The notes beneath the pieces are model-generated. The model was given only the letters and a program-made list of their open reading frames with translations. It ran no database searches and was not told the origin of the DNA. A DNA stretch of 64,000 bases, taken from the NCBI RefSeq assembly GCF_034059295.1, contig NZ_CP139141.1, forward strand, positions 665,001 through 729,000, in the 5' to 3' direction. Numbering within the stretch: position 1 is the stretch's first letter; each line of letters opens with the position of its first letter. Shown here in pieces: positions 10,618-23,999 of this stretch. The position numbers and the translations under genes are program-made. This DNA is from Pseudomonas sp. HR96. Its GTDB lineage: Bacteria > Pseudomonadota > Gammaproteobacteria > Pseudomonadales > Pseudomonadaceae.

Positions 10618-13600
10618 ATGGCTTACTCATACACTGAGAAAAAACGTATCCGCAAGGACTTTAGCAAGTTGCCGGACGTCATGGACGTACCGTACCTCTT
10701 GGCTATCCAGCTGGATTCGTATCGCGAATTCTTGCAGGCGGGAGCGACCAAGGACCAGTTCCGTGACGTCGGTCTGCATGCGGCCTTCAAATCCGTTTTC
10801 CCGATCATCAGCTACTCCGGCAATGCGGCTTTGGAGTACGTTGGTTATCGCCTGGGCGAACCGGCTTTTGATGTCAAGGAATGCGTGTTGCGAGGCGTGA
10901 CGTACGCCGTACCTTTGCGGGTAAAAGTACGCCTGATCATTTTCGACAAAGAGTCGTCGAACAAAGCGATCAAGGACATCAAAGAGCAAGAAGTCTACAT
11001 GGGTGAAATCCCCCTGATGACTGAGAACGGTACCTTCGTAATCAACGGTACCGAGCGCGTTATCGTTTCCCAGCTGCACCGTTCGCCTGGCGTGTTCTTC
11101 GACCACGACCGTGGCAAGACTCACAGCTCCGGCAAGCTGCTGTACTCGGCTCGCATCATTCCTTACCGCGGTTCGTGGCTGGACTTCGAATTCGACCCGA
11201 AAGACTGTGTATTCGTCCGGATCGACCGTCGTCGCAAGCTGCCCGCGTCGGTACTGCTGCGCGCGCTGGGTTACAGCACCGAAGAAGTCCTGGATGCGTT
11301 CTACACCACCAACGTCTTCCACGTTCAGGGCGAAAACCTGAGCCTGGAACTGGTGCCTCAGCGCCTGCGTGGTGAAATCGCGGCCCTGGACATCACCGAT
11401 GGCAGCGGCAAGGTCATCGTCGAGCAAGGCCGTCGTATCACCGCACGCCACATCAACCAGATCGAGAAGTCCGGGGTCAAGACCCTCGACGTTCCGCTGG
11501 ACTACGTACTGGGTCGCACCACGGCGAAGGCTATCGTGCACCCGGCTACCGGCGAGATCCTGGCTGAATGCAACACCGAGCTGACAACCGACGTCCTGGC
11601 GAAAATCGCCAAGGCCCAGGTCGTGCGCATCGAAACGCTGTACACCAACGACATCGACTGCGGTCCGTTCATCTCCGACACGCTGAAGATCGACTCCACC
11701 AGCAACCAATTGGAAGCGCTGGTCGAGATCTATCGCATGATGCGTCCAGGCGAACCGCCGACCAAGGATGCCGCCGAGACCCTGTTCAACAACCTGTTCT
11801 TCAGCCCTGAGCGCTATGACCTGTCTGCGGTCGGCCGGATGAAGTTCAACCGTCGTATCGGTCGCACCGAGATCGAAGGTTCGGGCGTGTTGAGCAAGGA
11901 AGACATCGTTGCCGTACTGAAGACCCTGGTCGACATCCGCAACGGCAAAGGCATCGTCGACGACATCGACCACCTGGGTAACCGTCGCGTCCGCTGCGTC
12001 GGCGAGATGGCCGAGAACCAGTTCCGTGTGGGCCTGGTGCGCGTGGAGCGTGCGGTCAAGGAACGTCTGTCGATGGCCGAAAGCGAAGGCCTGATGCCTC
12101 AGGACCTGATCAACGCCAAGCCGGTAGCGGCCGCGGTGAAAGAGTTCTTCGGTTCCAGCCAGCTTTCGCAGTTCATGGACCAGAACAACCCGCTGTCCGA
12201 GATCACCCACAAGCGTCGTGTTTCCGCACTCGGCCCTGGCGGTCTGACTCGCGAACGCGCGGGCTTCGAAGTTCGTGACGTACACCCGACGCACTACGGT
12301 CGCGTGTGCCCGATCGAAACGCCGGAAGGTCCGAACATCGGTCTGATCAACTCCCTGGCTGCCTATGCGCGCACCAACCAGTACGGCTTCCTCGAAAGCC
12401 CGTACCGTGTGGTGAAAGACGCTCTGGTCACCGACGAGATCGTGTTCCTGTCCGCTATTGAAGAAGCCGATCACGTGATCGCGCAGGCTTCGGCGACCAT
12501 GAACGACAAGAAAGTCCTGATCGACGAGCTGGTAGCAGTACGTCACCTGAACGAATTCACCGTGAAGGCGCCTGAAGACGTCACCCTGATGGACGTTTCG
12601 CCCAAGCAGGTAGTCTCGGTTGCAGCCTCGCTGATTCCGTTCCTCGAGCACGACGACGCCAACCGTGCGTTGATGGGTTCGAACATGCAGCGTCAGGCCG
12701 TACCGACCCTGCGTGCCGACAAGCCGCTGGTCGGCACCGGCATGGAGCGCAACGTTGCCCGCGACTCCGGTGTCTGCGTGGTGGCTCGCCGTGGCGGCGT
12801 GATCGACTCCGTCGATGCCAGCCGTATCGTGGTTCGGGTTGCCGATGACGAAGTCGAAACCGGTGAAGCCGGTGTCGACATCTACAACCTGACCAAGTAC
12901 ACCCGTTCGAACCAGAACACCTGCATCAACCAGCGTCCGCTGGTGAGCAAAGGTGATCGCGTCGAGCGTTTCGACATCATGGCGGATGGTCCTTCCACCG
13001 ACATGGGCGAACTGGCCCTGGGCCAGAACATGCGCATCGCGTTCATGGCGTGGAACGGCTTCAACTTCGAAGACTCCATCTGCCTGTCCGAGCGTGTGGT
13101 TCAGGAAGACCGCTTCACCACGATCCACATCCAGGAACTGACCTGTGTGGCGCGTGATACCAAGCTGGGCCCAGAGGAAATCACTGCCGACATCCCTAAC
13201 GTGGGTGAAGCGGCGCTGAACAAGCTGGACGAAGCCGGTATCGTTTACGTGGGTGCCGAAGTCGGCGCCGGCGACATCCTGGTCGGCAAGGTCACCCCGA
13301 AAGGCGAGACCCAGCTGACTCCGGAAGAAAAACTGCTGCGCGCAATCTTCGGCGAGAAGGCCAGCGACGTCAAAGACACCTCCCTGCGCGTGCCGACTGG
13401 CACCAAAGGTACCGTCATCGACGTTCAGGTCTTCACCCGCGACGGCGTCGAGCGTGACGCTCGTGCCCTGTCGATCGAGAAGAGCCAGCTGGATGAGATC
13501 CGCAAGGACCTCAACGAAGAGTTCCGCATCGTCGAAGGTGCTACCTTCGAACGTCTGCGTTCGGCCCTCAAAGGCCAGATCGTCGAAGGCGGCGCCGGCC

Positions 13601-14691
13601 TGAAGAAAGGCACCGAGATCACCGACGAAGTTCTCGACGGTCTCGAGCACGGCCAGTGGTTCAAACTGCGCATGGCCGAAGACGCGCTGAATGAGCAACT
13701 GGAAAAGGCCCAGGCCTACATCGTTGATCGTCGCCGTCTGCTGGACGACAAGTTCGAAGACAAGAAGCGCAAGCTGCAGCAGGGCGATGACCTGGCACCG
13801 GGCGTACTGAAGATCGTCAAGGTCTACCTGGCCATTCGTCGCCGCATCCAGCCGGGCGACAAGATGGCCGGCCGTCACGGTAACAAGGGTGTAGTCTCGG
13901 TCATCATGCCGGTCGAAGACATGCCGCACGACGCCAACGGTACTCCGGTGGACGTGGTTCTCAACCCCTTGGGCGTACCTTCGCGCATGAACGTTGGGCA
14001 GATCCTCGAGACCCACCTGGGCCTCGCGGCCAAGGGCCTGGGCGAGAAGATCAACCGTATGCTGGAAGAACAGCGTAAGGTGGCTGAACTGCGCGGTTTC
14101 CTGACCGAGATCTACAACGAGATCGGCGGGCGTCAAGAGAAGCTCGAAGACTTCACCGATCAAGAGATCCTTGACCTGGCGAAGAACCTCAAAGGCGGTG
14201 TGCCAATGGCCACCCCAGTATTCGACGGCGCCAAGGAAAGCGAAATCAAGGCCATGCTGAAACTGGCAGACATGCCGGAAAGCGGCCAGATGCAGCTGTT
14301 CGATGGCCGCACCGGCAACAAGTTCGAGCGTCCGGTCACCGTCGGCTACATGTACATGCTCAAACTGAACCACTTGGTGGACGACAAGATGCACGCGCGT
14401 TCCACTGGTTCTTACAGCCTGGTCACCCAGCAACCGCTGGGCGGCAAGGCGCAGTTCGGTGGTCAGCGTTTCGGGGAGATGGAAGTGTGGGCGCTGGAAG
14501 CATACGGCGCGGCATACACCCTGCAGGAAATGCTCACAGTGAAGTCGGACGATGTGAACGGTCGGACCAAGATGTACAAGAACATCGTGGACGGCGATCA
14601 CCGTATGGAGCCGGGCATGCCCGAGTCCTTCAACGTGTTGATCAAAGAGATTCGTTCCCTCGGTATCGATATCGATCTGGAAACCGAATAA
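10618..14691 (+). CDS. rpoB: DNA-directed RNA polymerase subunit beta
   Basis: 1357 residues. This is the beta subunit, which with beta' forms the catalytic cleft. The rifampicin region ([20 protein letters not shown], then [11 protein letters not shown], at about residues 518-545) looks wild-type for the genus, with no known resistance change visible. The C-terminal clamp/switch region holds [20 protein letters not shown]. The ATG is preceded by GGGGAACGCTG. rpoC follows after 63 nt. Confidence 0.99.
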   Translation: MAYSYTEKKRIRKDFSKLPDVMDVPYLLAIQLDSYREFLQAGATKDQFRDVGLHAAFKSVFPIISYSGNAALEYVGYRLGEPAFDVKECVLRGVTYAVPLRVKVRLIIFDKESSNKAIKDIKEQEVYMGEIPLMTENGTFVINGTERVIVSQLHRSPGVFFDHDRGKTHSSGKLLYSARIIPYRGSWLDFEFDPKDCVFVRIDRRRKLPASVLLRALGYSTEEVLDAFYTTNVFHVQGENLSLELVPQRLRGEIAALDITDGSGKVIVEQGRRITARHINQIEKSGVKTLDVPLDYVLGRTTAKAIVHPATGEILAECNTELTTDVLAKIAKAQVVRIETLYTNDIDCGPFISDTLKIDSTSNQLEALVEIYRMMRPGEPPTKDAAETLFNNLFFSPERYDLSAVGRMKFNRRIGRTEIEGSGVLSKEDIVAVLKTLVDIRNGKGIVDDIDHLGNRRVRCVGEMAENQFRVGLVRVERAVKERLSMAESEGLMPQDLINAKPVAAAVKEFFGSSQLSQFMDQNNPLSEITHKRRVSALGPGGLTRERAGFEVRDVHPTHYGRVCPIETPEGPNIGLINSLAAYARTNQYGFLESPYRVVKDALVTDEIVFLSAIEEADHVIAQASATMNDKKVLIDELVAVRHLNEFTVKAPEDVTLMDVSPKQVVSVAASLIPFLEHDDANRALMGSNMQRQAVPTLRADKPLVGTGMERNVARDSGVCVVARRGGVIDSVDASRIVVRVADDEVETGEAGVDIYNLTKYTRSNQNTCINQRPLVSKGDRVERFDIMADGPSTDMGELALGQNMRIAFMAWNGFNFEDSICLSERVVQEDRFTTIHIQELTCVARDTKLGPEEITADIPNVGEAALNKLDEAGIVYVGAEVGAGDILVGKVTPKGETQLTPEEKLLRAIFGEKASDVKDTSLRVPTGTKGTVIDVQVFTRDGVERDARALSIEKSQLDEIRKDLNEEFRIVEGATFERLRSALKGQIVEGGAGLKKGTEITDEVLDGLEHGQWFKLRMAEDALNEQLEKAQAYIVDRRRLLDDKFEDKKRKLQQGDDLAPGVLKIVKVYLAIRRRIQPGDKMAGRHGNKGVVSVIMPVEDMPHDANGTPVDVVLNPLGVPSRMNVGQILETHLGLAAKGLGEKINRMLEEQRKVAELRGFLTEIYNEIGGRQEKLEDFTDQEILDLAKNLKGGVPMATPVFDGAKESEIKAMLKLADMPESGQMQLFDGRTGNKFERPVTVGYMYMLKLNHLVDDKMHARSTGSYSLVTQQPLGGKAQFGGQRFGEMEVWALEAYGAAYTLQEMLTVKSDDVNGRTKMYKNIVDGDHRMEPGMPESFNVLIKEIRSLGIDIDLETE

Positions 14692-14754
14692 CACGTGACG
14701 CGAATGGGAGCGGGCCCTTGAAGCTCGCTCCCTGCTCCGCCAGGAGGAAAGGCC

Positions 14755-17700
14755 TTGAAAGACCTACTGAATTTGCTGAAAAACCAGGGTCAAGTCGAAG
14801 AGTTCGATGCTATCCGCATCGGCCTCGCGTCGCCTGAGATGATCCGTTCGTGGTCGTTCGGTGAAGTTAAAAAGCCGGAAACCATCAACTACCGTACGTT
14901 CAAGCCCGAGCGTGACGGCCTGTTCTGCGCCAAGATCTTTGGCCCAGTCAAGGACTACGAGTGCCTGTGCGGCAAGTACAAGCGCCTCAAGCACCGTGGC
15001 GTGATCTGCGAAAAGTGCGGCGTTGAAGTTGCGCTGGCCAAGGTTCGTCGTGAGCGCATGGCGCACATCGAACTGGCTTCGCCGGTTGCTCACATCTGGT
15101 TCCTGAAATCGCTGCCGTCGCGTATTGGCTTGCTGATGGACATGACCCTGCGTGATATCGAACGCGTTCTCTACTTCGAGAGCTATGTCGTTATCGACCC
15201 GGGCATGACCACCCTGGAAAAAGGCCAGCTGCTCAACGACGAGCAGTACTTCGAAGCACTCGAAGAGTTCGGTGACGACTTCGACGCCCGCATGGGGGCC
15301 GAGGCTGTCCGCGAACTGCTGCACGCTATCGACCTGGAACACGAGATCGGCCGCCTGCGCGAAGAGATTCCGCAGACCAACTCCGAAACCAAGATCAAGA
15401 AGCTGTCCAAGCGCCTGAAGTTGATGGAAGCCTTCCAGGGTTCCGGCAACCTGCCTGAGTGGATGGTGTTGACCGTTCTGCCGGTTCTGCCGCCAGACCT
15501 GCGTCCACTGGTTCCGCTGGATGGCGGTCGTTTCGCGACTTCCGACCTCAACGATCTGTATCGTCGAGTGATCAACCGTAACAACCGTTTGAAGCGTCTG
15601 CTGGATCTGTCCGCTCCCGATATCATCGTGCGCAACGAAAAGCGCATGCTGCAGGAAGCTGTGGATGCCCTGCTCGACAACGGTCGTCGCGGTCGCGCCA
15701 TCACCGGCTCGAACAAGCGTCCTCTGAAATCCCTGGCCGACATGATCAAGGGTAAGCAGGGTCGTTTCCGTCAGAACCTGCTCGGCAAGCGTGTGGACTA
15801 TTCGGGTCGTTCGGTAATTACCGTAGGCCCGACCCTGCGTCTGCATCAGTGCGGTCTGCCGAAGAAGATGGCCCTCGAGCTGTTCAAGCCGTTCATTTTC
15901 GGCAAGCTGGAAATGCGTGGTCTGGCGACCACCATCAAGGCTGCCAAGAAGATGGTCGAGCGCGAACTGCCGGAAGTGTGGGACGTTCTCGCCGAAGTGA
16001 TTCGCGAACACCCCGTGCTGCTCAACCGTGCACCGACGCTTCACCGTCTGGGTATCCAGGCGTTTGAACCGGTTCTGATCGAAGGTAAAGCCATCCAGCT
16101 GCACCCTCTGGTCTGCGCCGCGTACAACGCCGACTTCGACGGCGACCAGATGGCGGTCCACGTACCGCTGACCCTGGAAGCCCAGCTCGAAGCCCGCGCG
16201 CTGATGATGTCGACCAACAACATCCTGTCGCCCGCCAACGGTGAGCCAATCATCGTTCCGTCGCAGGACGTTGTATTGGGTCTGTACTACATGACCCGTG
16301 AAGCGATCAATGCCAAGGGTGAAGGCCGTATCTTTGCCGACCTGCAGGAAGTCGACCGGGTATTCCGCGCCGGCGAAGCAGCGCTGCACGCCAAGATCAA
16401 GGTTCGTATCAACGAAACCGTGAATGATCGTGACGGCGGCAGCGTGAGCGGCACCCGTATCGTCGACACCACTGTCGGCCGTGCGCTGCTGTTCCAGGTT
16501 GTACCAAAAGGCCTGTCCTTCGACGTCGTCAACTTGCCGATGAAGAAAAAGGCGATCTCCAAGCTGATCAACCAGTGCTACCGCGTGGTCGGTCTGAAAG
16601 AGACCGTGATCTTCGCTGACCAGTTGATGTACACCGGTTTCGCGTACTCGACCATTTCCGGTGTCTCCATCGGTGTTAACGACTTCGTTATCCCGGATGA
16701 GAAGGCCGCCATCATCGGTGCTGCCACCGATGAAGTGAAAGAGATCGAGAGCCAGTACGCTTCGGGTCTGGTGACCCAGGGCGAGAAATACAACAAGGTG
16801 ATCGACCTTTGGTCCAAGGCCAACGACGAAGTGTCGAAGGCAATGATGTCGAACCTCTCGAAAGAGCGGGTTATCGACCGTCATGGCGTGGAAGTCGATC
16901 AAGAGTCGTTCAACTCGATGTACATGATGGCCGACTCCGGCGCACGGGGTTCTGCTGCGCAGATCCGTCAGCTCGCCGGTATGCGTGGCCTGATGGCCAA
17001 GCCGGACGGCTCCATCATCGAAACGCCGATCACTGCGAACTTCCGTGAGGGCCTGAGCGTACTTCAGTACTTCATCTCGACTCACGGTGCGCGTAAAGGT
17101 CTGGCGGATACCGCGTTGAAAACCGCGAACTCCGGTTACCTGACTCGTCGTCTGGTAGACGTCGCGCAAGACCTGGTGGTGACTGAAGTCGACTGCGGTA
17201 CCGAACACGGTCTGCTGATGACTCCGCACATCGAAGGCGGTGACGTCGTCGAGCCGTTGGGTGAGCGCGTACTGGGCCGAGTGATCGCCCGTGACGTGTT
17301 CAAGCCAGGTACCGAGGACGTCATCGTTCCTGCGGGCACCCTGGTCGACGAGAAGTGGGTCGAATTCATCGAGCTGAACAGCATCGACGAAGTGATCGTG
17401 CGCTCGCCAATCAGCTGCGAAACCCGTTACGGGATCTGCGCCAAGTGCTACGGCCGCGATCTGGCCCGTGGTCACCAGGTGAACATCGGTGAAGCGGTTG
17501 GCGTTATCGCTGCCCAGTCCATCGGTGAGCCGGGTACCCAGCTGACCATGCGTACGTTCCACATCGGTGGTGCGGCGAGCCGGACCTCGGCGGCCGACAG
17601 CGTTCAGGTGAAGAATGGCGGTACTGTCCGTCTGCACAACCTGAAACACGTCGAGCGTCTGGATGGCAACCTGGTTGCCGTATCCCGTTCCGGTGAGTTG

Positions 17701-18954
17701 GCGATTGCCGACGAATTCGGTCGTGAGCGCGAGCGCTACAAGCTGCCGTACGGCGCCGTGATTTCGGTGAAGGAAGGCGACAAGGTCGACGCTGGCTCCA
17801 TCGTGGCCAAGTGGGACCCGCACACTCACCCGATCGTCACCGAGATGAAAGGTACCGTGACCTACGTGGGCATGGAAGAAGGCATCACGATCAAGCGTCA
17901 AACCGACGAACTGACCGGCCTGACCAACATCGAAGTACTGGATCCGAAGGATCGTCCAGCGGCTGGCAAGGAAATTCGTCCGGCTGTGAAGATGGTCGGC
18001 ATCGATGGCAAGGATCTGCTGCTGCCAGGTACCGACGTACCGGCTCAGTACTTCCTGCCAGCCAACGCCCTGGTCGGCGTGGCGGACGGTGCGCAGGTGG
18101 GTGTGGGTGACGTTATCGCCCGTATCCCGCAGGAAACGTCGAAGACTCGTGACATCACCGGTGGTCTGCCGCGTGTTGCCGACCTGTTCGAAGCGCGTCG
18201 TCCGAAGGAAGCGTCGATTCTGGCGGAAGTCAGCGGCACCATCGCATTCGGCAAGGAGACCAAGGGCAAGCGCCGTCTGGTCATCACTCCGAACGACGGT
18301 ACCGATCCGTACGAAGAGCTGATTCCGAAGTGGCGTCACCTGAACGTCTTCGAAGGCGAACAAGTGAACCGCGGCGAAGTTATCTCCGACGGTCCGAGCG
18401 ATCCGCACGACATCCTGCGTCTGCTGGGTGTAAGCGCGCTGGCCAAGTACATCGTCAACGAGATTCAGGACGTTTACCGTCTGCAAGGCGTGAAGATCAA
18501 CGACAAGCACATCGAGACCATCCTGCGCCAGATGCTGCGCAAGGTCGAGATTGCCGAGTCGGGTGATTCCAGCTTCATCAAGGGCGACCAGATGGAACTG
18601 ACTCACGTTCTCGGTGAAAACGAGCGCCTGAGCACCGACGACAAGTTCGTGGCCAAGTACACCCGTGTGTTGCTGGGTATTACCAAGGCCTCGTTGTCGA
18701 CCGAATCGTTCATCTCCGCGGCTTCCTTCCAGGAAACCACGCGAGTTCTGACCGAAGCGGCCGTCACCGGCAAGCGCGACTACCTGCGTGGCCTGAAGGA
18801 AAACGTGGTCGTGGGTCGCCTGATCCCGGCCGGTACCGGTCTGGCCTACCACAGCGAGCGCAAGCGTCGCCGTGAACTGGACAAACCGACTCGTGTCAGC
18901 GCCAGCGAAGTAGAAGCTGCACTGACCGAAGCCTTGAACTCCAGCGGCAGCTAA
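14755..18954 (+). CDS. rpoC: DNA-directed RNA polymerase subunit beta'
   Basis: 1399 residues. The start is TTG, set by AGGAGG at 14742-14747 and the conserved N-terminus [11 protein letters not shown]. The N-terminal zinc ribbon has CLCGKY and CEKCG (about 70-90). The catalytic magnesium site is [12 protein letters not shown] (about 458-469). A second zinc cluster shows C...[13 protein letters not shown] near 815-900. A short hairpin (GGGAGCG / CGCTCCC, 14706-14732) lies between rpoB and rpoC. Confidence 0.99.
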   Translation: MKDLLNLLKNQGQVEEFDAIRIGLASPEMIRSWSFGEVKKPETINYRTFKPERDGLFCAKIFGPVKDYECLCGKYKRLKHRGVICEKCGVEVALAKVRRERMAHIELASPVAHIWFLKSLPSRIGLLMDMTLRDIERVLYFESYVVIDPGMTTLEKGQLLNDEQYFEALEEFGDDFDARMGAEAVRELLHAIDLEHEIGRLREEIPQTNSETKIKKLSKRLKLMEAFQGSGNLPEWMVLTVLPVLPPDLRPLVPLDGGRFATSDLNDLYRRVINRNNRLKRLLDLSAPDIIVRNEKRMLQEAVDALLDNGRRGRAITGSNKRPLKSLADMIKGKQGRFRQNLLGKRVDYSGRSVITVGPTLRLHQCGLPKKMALELFKPFIFGKLEMRGLATTIKAAKKMVERELPEVWDVLAEVIREHPVLLNRAPTLHRLGIQAFEPVLIEGKAIQLHPLVCAAYNADFDGDQMAVHVPLTLEAQLEARALMMSTNNILSPANGEPIIVPSQDVVLGLYYMTREAINAKGEGRIFADLQEVDRVFRAGEAALHAKIKVRINETVNDRDGGSVSGTRIVDTTVGRALLFQVVPKGLSFDVVNLPMKKKAISKLINQCYRVVGLKETVIFADQLMYTGFAYSTISGVSIGVNDFVIPDEKAAIIGAATDEVKEIESQYASGLVTQGEKYNKVIDLWSKANDEVSKAMMSNLSKERVIDRHGVEVDQESFNSMYMMADSGARGSAAQIRQLAGMRGLMAKPDGSIIETPITANFREGLSVLQYFISTHGARKGLADTALKTANSGYLTRRLVDVAQDLVVTEVDCGTEHGLLMTPHIEGGDVVEPLGERVLGRVIARDVFKPGTEDVIVPAGTLVDEKWVEFIELNSIDEVIVRSPISCETRYGICAKCYGRDLARGHQVNIGEAVGVIAAQSIGEPGTQLTMRTFHIGGAASRTSAADSVQVKNGGTVRLHNLKHVERLDGNLVAVSRSGELAIADEFGRERERYKLPYGAVISVKEGDKVDAGSIVAKWDPHTHPIVTEMKGTVTYVGMEEGITIKRQTDELTGLTNIEVLDPKDRPAAGKEIRPAVKMVGIDGKDLLLPGTDVPAQYFLPANALVGVADGAQVGVGDVIARIPQETSKTRDITGGLPRVADLFEARRPKEASILAEVSGTIAFGKETKGKRRLVITPNDGTDPYEELIPKWRHLNVFEGEQVNRGEVISDGPSDPHDILRLLGVSALAKYIVNEIQDVYRLQGVKINDKHIETILRQMLRKVEIAESGDSSFIKGDQMELTHVLGENERLSTDDKFVAKYTRVLLGITKASLSTESFISAASFQETTRVLTEAAVTGKRDYLRGLKENVVVGRLIPAGTGLAYHSERKRRRELDKPTRVSASEVEAALTEALNSSGS

Positions 18955-18982
18955 GCTGAAGGGTTCCAGGTAAACGAAAGCA

Positions 18983-19030
18983 GGGCCCTGGTTGTCTCAA
19001 CCGCAGGGCCCCGTCTCTGACGGGGTTCGG
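18983..19030 (+). terminator. hairpins downstream of rpoC
   Basis: GGGCCCTGGTTG pairs with CAACCGCAGGGCCC (2-nt bulge, TCT loop), and CCCCGTC pairs with GACGGGG just after. Both stems are very stable, but only TTC follows, not a clear T-run. This is probably the end of the rplKAJL-rpoBC transcript, perhaps with Rho. Confidence 0.55.
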
Positions 19031-19055
19031 CAGGGGAGGAGGCCGGGGCTTTGTC

Positions 19056-19084
19056 TTGACTGGGGAGCGAGGTTTCTTTAGACT
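19056..19084 (+). promoter_or_regulatory. promoter of the str operon
   Basis: TTGACT (19056-19061), 17 nt, TAGACT (19079-19084). It lies about 100 nt before rpsL, leaves a leader with a terminator-like hairpin, and is the likely start of rpsL-rpsG-fusA-tuf transcription. Confidence 0.75.
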
Positions 19085-19114
19085 CTTGTACCCCTAAAAT
19101 TGGCGGGGAGATTT

Positions 19115-19142
19115 GACAGGGTCATGCCCTGCCATTTTTGCT
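19115..19142 (+). promoter_or_regulatory. terminator-like attenuator in the rpsL leader
   Basis: CAGGG and CCCTG enclose TCATG and are followed by CCATTTTTGCTTTCTT. The stem is short (5-6 bp), but it sits between the str promoter and rpsL and has a T-run, so it may attenuate the operon. Confidence 0.5.
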
Positions 19143-19187
19143 TTCTTGCAAGACAATAGCGTCGCAAGACAACAGTGGAGCTAGTAG

Positions 19188-19562
19188 ATGGCAACTATCA
19201 ACCAGCTGGTACGTCAGCCGCGTAAGCGTATCGTCGAGAAATCCGACGTACCTGCGCTGCAGAACTGCCCGCAACGTCGTGGCGTGTGCACCCGTGTGTA
19301 CACCACCACGCCGAAAAAACCTAACTCGGCACTGCGTAAAGTATGCCGCGTGCGCCTGACCAACGGTTTCGAGGTTTCCTCGTACATCGGTGGTGAAGGC
19401 CACAACCTGCAAGAGCACAGCGTTGTGCTGATCCGTGGCGGTCGTGTAAAAGACTTGCCAGGTGTTCGCTACCACACCGTTCGCGGCTCCCTGGATACCT
19501 CCGGCGTCAAAGGTCGTAACCAAGGTCGTTCGAAATACGGTACCAAGCGTCCGAAGAAGTAA
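19188..19562 (+). CDS. rpsL: 30S ribosomal protein S12
   Basis: 124 residues. S12 sits at the decoding centre and controls accuracy. The streptomycin-relevant positions are wild-type: Lys43 in TTTPKKPNS and Lys88 in GGRVKDLPG. The ATG at 19188 is preceded by GTGGAG. First gene of the str operon. Confidence 0.98.
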
Positions 19563-19660
19563 TGGTCGCTTGCGGCACACAGCAATTTTCTATTTTTCTG
19601 AGTCGATAAGAGTAAGGTCGGGCGCCCGTCCACAGGGCAGGTTGTTCCGAGCTAACCTGA

Positions 19661-20152
<492 letters not shown>

Positions 20153-20182
20153 ATCCAGCGTCATTTATCTTGCGAGGGCTTT

Positions 20183-22285
20183 ATGGCTCGTACAACCGAT
20201 ATCAAGCGCTACCGTAACATCGGTATCGTTGCTCACGTAGACGCGGGTAAGACCACGACTACCGAGCGCGTCCTGTTCTACACGGGCGTAAACCACAAGA
20301 TGGGCGAGGTGCATGATGGCGCCGCGACCATGGACTGGATGGTGCAGGAGCAGGAGCGGGGTATCACCATTACCTCCGCTGCGACCACCGCTTTCTGGGA
20401 AGGCTCGACCAAGCAGTTCCCGAAGCATCGCTTCAACATCATCGACACCCCCGGCCACGTTGACTTCACCATCGAAGTAGAGCGCTCGCTGCGCGTACTC
20501 GACGGCGCTGTCGTTGTGTTCTGCGGTACCTCCGGCGTTGAGCCGCAGTCGGAAACCGTATGGCGTCAAGCCAACAAGTACGGCGTTCCGCGTCTTGTTT
20601 ACGTCAACAAGATGGACCGTGCCGGCGCAAACTTCCTGCGCGTGATCGGTCAGATCAAGCAGCGCCTGGGTCACACCCCGGTGCCTATCCAGCTGGCTAT
20701 CGGCTCGGAAGACAACTTCGAAGGTCAGATCGATCTGCTGACCATGGAAGCTGTTCGCTGGGACGAGAGCGACAAGGGTACTTCGGCCATCCGTGGTCCG
20801 ATCCCTGCCGAGCTGCAGGAGCTGGCTGAAGAGTGGCGCAACAACATGGTCGAGGCTGCGGCCGAAGCCACTGAAGAGCTGATGAACAAGTACCTCGAAG
20901 GTGAGGAACTGACCATCGAGGAAATCAAGGCCGCTCTGCGTCAGCGCACCATCGCTGGCGAAATCGTCCTGGCTGTCTGCGGCTCTTCGTTCAAGAACAA
21001 GGGTGTCCCCCTGGTTCTCGACGCCGTCATCGACTACCTGCCGGCTCCAGTCGACATTCCCGCCATCAAAGGTTCCGACCTGGATGACGAGACCATCGAA
21101 ATGGAACGTCACGCAGACGACAACGAGCCGTTCTCGGCTCTGGCGTTCAAGATCGCGACCGACCCATTCGTGGGTACCTTGACCTTTGCTCGCGTCTACT
21201 CGGGCAAGCTGGAGTCCGGGACCACCGTCCTGAACTCGGTAAAGGGCAAGAAAGAGCGTGTTGGCCGTATGGTGCAGATGCACGCCAACAGCCGCGAAGA
21301 GATCAAAGAAGTACTGGCGGGTGACATCGCGGCCTTGATCGGCATGAAAGATGTGACCACCGGCGACACCCTGTGCTCGCTGGAAAAGCCGATCATCCTG
21401 GTTCGCATGGACTTCCCGGAGCCGGTTATCTCGGTTGCCGTTGAGCCAAAGACCAAGGACGACCAGGAAAAAATGGGTATCGCACTGGGCAAGCTGGCTC
21501 AGGAAGACCCATCTTTCCGCGTCAAGACCGATGAGGAGACGGGTCAAACCATCATCTCCGGCATGGGCGAACTGCACCTGGACATCCTGGTTGACCGGAT
21601 GCGCCGCGAGTTCAACGTCGAAGCCAACATCGGTAAACCACAAGTGTCCTATCGTGAGAAAATCACGAAGGCTTGTGAGATCGAAGGCAAGTTCGTTCGT
21701 CAGTCCGGCGGTCGTGGCCAGTTCGGCCATTGCTGGATCCGTTTTGCTCCTGCTGACGAAGGTCAGGAAGGTCTGCAATTCGTAAACGAAGTGGTCGGTG
21801 GTGTGGTTCCAAAGGAATACATCCCGGCTATCCAGAAGGGTATCGAAGAGCAGATGAAGAACGGCGTTGTTGCCGGCTATCCGCTGATCGGCCTGAAGGC
21901 GACCGTTTTCGATGGTTCTTACCACGACGTCGACTCCAACGAGATGGCGTTCAAGGTGGCAGCCTCCATGGCGACCAAGCAACTGGCTACCAAAGGTGGC
22001 GGTGTTGTTCTTGAGCCGATCATGAAGGTTGAAGTTGTAACACCTGAGGACTACATGGGTGACGTGATGGGTGACCTGAACCGTCGTCGTGGTCTGATCC
22101 AGGGTATGGAAGATACGGTCTCCGGCAAGGTTATCCGCGCTGAAGTGCCGTTGGGCGAGATGTTCGGTTATGCGACCGACGTTCGTTCCATGTCCCAGGG
22201 TCGCGCGAGCTACTCTATGGAATTCTCCAAATACTCCGAGGCTCCGTCGAACATCGTCGAAGCTATCGTTAAAAAACAAGGCTGA
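20183..22285 (+). CDS. fusA: elongation factor G
   Basis: 700 residues. EF-G is the GTPase that drives translocation. The GTPase motifs are seen at the N-terminus: AHVDAGKTT (about 15-23), the switch II sequence DTPGHVDF (about 87-94) and NKMD (about 141-144). Domains II-V follow, with [10 protein letters not shown] in domain III. It is the third gene of the str operon, 30 nt after rpsG. Confidence 0.98.
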   Translation: MARTTDIKRYRNIGIVAHVDAGKTTTTERVLFYTGVNHKMGEVHDGAATMDWMVQEQERGITITSAATTAFWEGSTKQFPKHRFNIIDTPGHVDFTIEVERSLRVLDGAVVVFCGTSGVEPQSETVWRQANKYGVPRLVYVNKMDRAGANFLRVIGQIKQRLGHTPVPIQLAIGSEDNFEGQIDLLTMEAVRWDESDKGTSAIRGPIPAELQELAEEWRNNMVEAAAEATEELMNKYLEGEELTIEEIKAALRQRTIAGEIVLAVCGSSFKNKGVPLVLDAVIDYLPAPVDIPAIKGSDLDDETIEMERHADDNEPFSALAFKIATDPFVGTLTFARVYSGKLESGTTVLNSVKGKKERVGRMVQMHANSREEIKEVLAGDIAALIGMKDVTTGDTLCSLEKPIILVRMDFPEPVISVAVEPKTKDDQEKMGIALGKLAQEDPSFRVKTDEETGQTIISGMGELHLDILVDRMRREFNVEANIGKPQVSYREKITKACEIEGKFVRQSGGRGQFGHCWIRFAPADEGQEGLQFVNEVVGGVVPKEYIPAIQKGIEEQMKNGVVAGYPLIGLKATVFDGSYHDVDSNEMAFKVAASMATKQLATKGGGVVLEPIMKVEVVTPEDYMGDVMGDLNRRRGLIQGMEDTVSGKVIRAEVPLGEMFGYATDVRSMSQGRASYSMEFSKYSEAPSNIVEAIVKKQG

Positions 22286-22316
22286 TTCAGCCCCTTTAGG
22301 CTAGGAGTTAATTGTC

Positions 22317-23510
22317 GTGGCTAAAGAAAAATTTGATCGTTCCCTTCCGCACGTCAACGTTGGCACCATCGGTCACGTTGACCACGGTAAAACCACTCTG
22401 ACCGCTGCTCTGACTCGCGTCTGCTCCGAAGTTTTCGGTTCGGCTCGTGTTGACTTCGACAAGATCGACAGCGCACCAGAAGAAAAAGCTCGCGGTATCA
22501 CCATCAACACCGCTCACGTTGAGTACAACTCGACCATTCGTCACTACGCTCACGTTGACTGCCCAGGTCACGCTGACTACGTGAAGAACATGATCACCGG
22601 TGCTGCCCAGATGGACGGCGCGATCCTGGTTTGCTCGGCCGCCGATGGTCCGATGCCACAAACCCGTGAGCACATCCTGCTGTCCCGTCAGGTAGGCGTT
22701 CCGTACATCGTGGTCTTCCTGAACAAGGCTGACCTGGTAGACGACGCAGAGCTGCTGGAACTGGTCGAGATGGAAGTTCGTGACCTGCTGTCCACCTACG
22801 ACTTCCCAGGCGACGACACTCCGATCGTCATCGGTTCCGCTCGTATGGCTCTGGAAGGCCTGGACGACAACGAAATGGGCACCACTGCCGTTCGTAAACT
22901 GGTAGAGACTCTGGACAGCTACATCCCAGAACCAGTTCGTCTGACCGACAAGCCATTCCTGATGCCAATCGAAGACGTGTTCTCGATCTCCGGCCGCGGT
23001 ACTGTTGTTACCGGTCGTATCGAGCGCGGTATCGTCAAGGTTCAGGATTCGCTGGAAATCGTTGGTCTGCGTGACACTACCGTCACCACCTGCACCGGTG
23101 TTGAAATGTTCCGCAAACTGCTCGACGAAGGTCGTGCTGGCGAGAACTGCGGCGTGCTGCTGCGCGGTACCAAGCGTGACGACGTTGAGCGTGGCCAGGT
23201 TCTGGTCAAGCCAGGTTCGGTCAAGCCGCACACCAAGTTCACCGCTGAAGTGTACGTTCTGAGCAAGGAAGAAGGCGGCCGTCACACTCCGTTCTTCAAA
23301 GGCTACCGTCCACAGTTCTACTTCCGGACCACCGACGTGACCGGTAACTGCGAACTGCCGGAAGGCGTTGAAATGGTAATGCCAGGTGACAACATTCAGA
23401 TGACTGTCACCCTGATCAAGACCATCGCAATGGAAGACGGTCTGCGCTTCGCTATCCGTGAAGGCGGTCGTACCGTCGGCGCCGGCGTCGTTGCCAAAAT
23501 CATCGAGTAA
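22317..23510 (+). CDS. tuf: elongation factor Tu
   Basis: 397 residues, GTG start, with AGGAG at 22302-22306. EF-Tu-GTP brings aminoacyl-tRNA to the ribosome. The motifs GHVDHGKTT (about 18-26), DCPGHADY (about 81-88) and NKAD (about 136-139) are intact. It is the last gene of the str operon. The second tuf copy that relatives keep near tRNA-Thr is not in this window. Confidence 0.98.
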   Translation: MAKEKFDRSLPHVNVGTIGHVDHGKTTLTAALTRVCSEVFGSARVDFDKIDSAPEEKARGITINTAHVEYNSTIRHYAHVDCPGHADYVKNMITGAAQMDGAILVCSAADGPMPQTREHILLSRQVGVPYIVVFLNKADLVDDAELLELVEMEVRDLLSTYDFPGDDTPIVIGSARMALEGLDDNEMGTTAVRKLVETLDSYIPEPVRLTDKPFLMPIEDVFSISGRGTVVTGRIERGIVKVQDSLEIVGLRDTTVTTCTGVEMFRKLLDEGRAGENCGVLLRGTKRDDVERGQVLVKPGSVKPHTKFTAEVYVLSKEEGGRHTPFFKGYRPQFYFRTTDVTGNCELPEGVEMVMPGDNIQMTVTLIKTIAMEDGLRFAIREGGRTVGAGVVAKIIE

Positions 23511-23544
23511 TTCTCTTTTTGAGATAGCATCGATGCTTTGAGAA

Positions 23545-23572
23545 AGCCCCCGCTCAGCGGGGGCTTTTTTAT
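23545..23572 (+). terminator. terminator after tuf
   Basis: Perfect stem GCCCCCGCT / AGCGGGGGC with a tiny loop, followed by TTTTTTATT. It ends the str operon 34 nt after tuf. The next promoter's -35 box starts 5 nt further on. Confidence 0.95.
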
Positions 23573-23576
23573 TGGG

Positions 23577-23605
23577 TTGACACCCCATGGGCGCGTCTAT
23601 AGAAT
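23577..23605 (+). promoter_or_regulatory. promoter of the S10 operon
   Basis: Consensus TTGACA (23577-23582), 17 nt, TAGAAT (23600-23605), discriminator TGCGCC. It is packed directly behind the tuf terminator and gives a leader of about 55 nt before rpsJ. Confidence 0.88.
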
Positions 23606-23667
23606 TGCGCCTCCTTTAATCGGGCGTATTGCGCTCGGTGGGAATAGCAGCCGGAGTCTGAAATCCA

Positions 23668-23979
23668 ATGCAAAATCAGCAAATCCGTATCAGGTTGAAG
23701 GCTTTTGACCATCGCCTGATCGACCAATCCACCCAGGAAATCGTGGAAACCGCGAAACGTACTGGTGCACAAGTGCGTGGTCCAATTCCACTGCCTACCC
23801 GTAAAGAGCGTTTCACCGTTCTGGTTTCCCCGCACGTCAACAAAGACGCGCGTGACCAGTACGAGATTCGCACTCATAAGCGTGTTCTGGACATCGTCCA
23901 GCCAACGGATAAAACCGTTGATGCGCTGATGAAGCTTGATCTGGCGGCCGGTGTGGAAGTACAGATCAGCCTCGGCTAA
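23668..23979 (+). CDS. rpsJ: 30S ribosomal protein S10
   Basis: 103 residues. S10 is a 30S head protein and, as NusE, a partner of NusB and NusG in antitermination. The N-terminus [16 protein letters not shown] and [10 protein letters not shown] (about 37-46) are conserved. First gene of the S10 operon. It is separated from rplC by 80 nt that contain an rRNA-like element. Confidence 0.98.
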
Positions 23980-23999
23980 GACTCGGGTCTTAGTCGTGT

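Noticed and set aside
11977..12300. Rifampicin-resistance change in rpoB
   Set aside because: The resistance region has the wild-type residues; the Val in KRRVSAL where E. coli has Ile is normal for Pseudomonas. Streptomycin positions in rpsL are wild-type too.
10627..14694. Open frame of more than 1300 codons antisense to rpoB
   Set aside because: It mirrors rpoB exactly, has no ribosome site of its own and reads as a low-complexity shadow protein. Such frames arise from GC-rich third positions and avoidance of certain codons in highly expressed genes.
14764..18852. Open frame of more than 1300 codons antisense to rpoC
   Set aside because: Same reason as for rpoB; no family resemblance, and codon pattern belongs to the sense gene. 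Similar shadows opposite fusA, tuf, ssb, uvrA and ureC were also left out.
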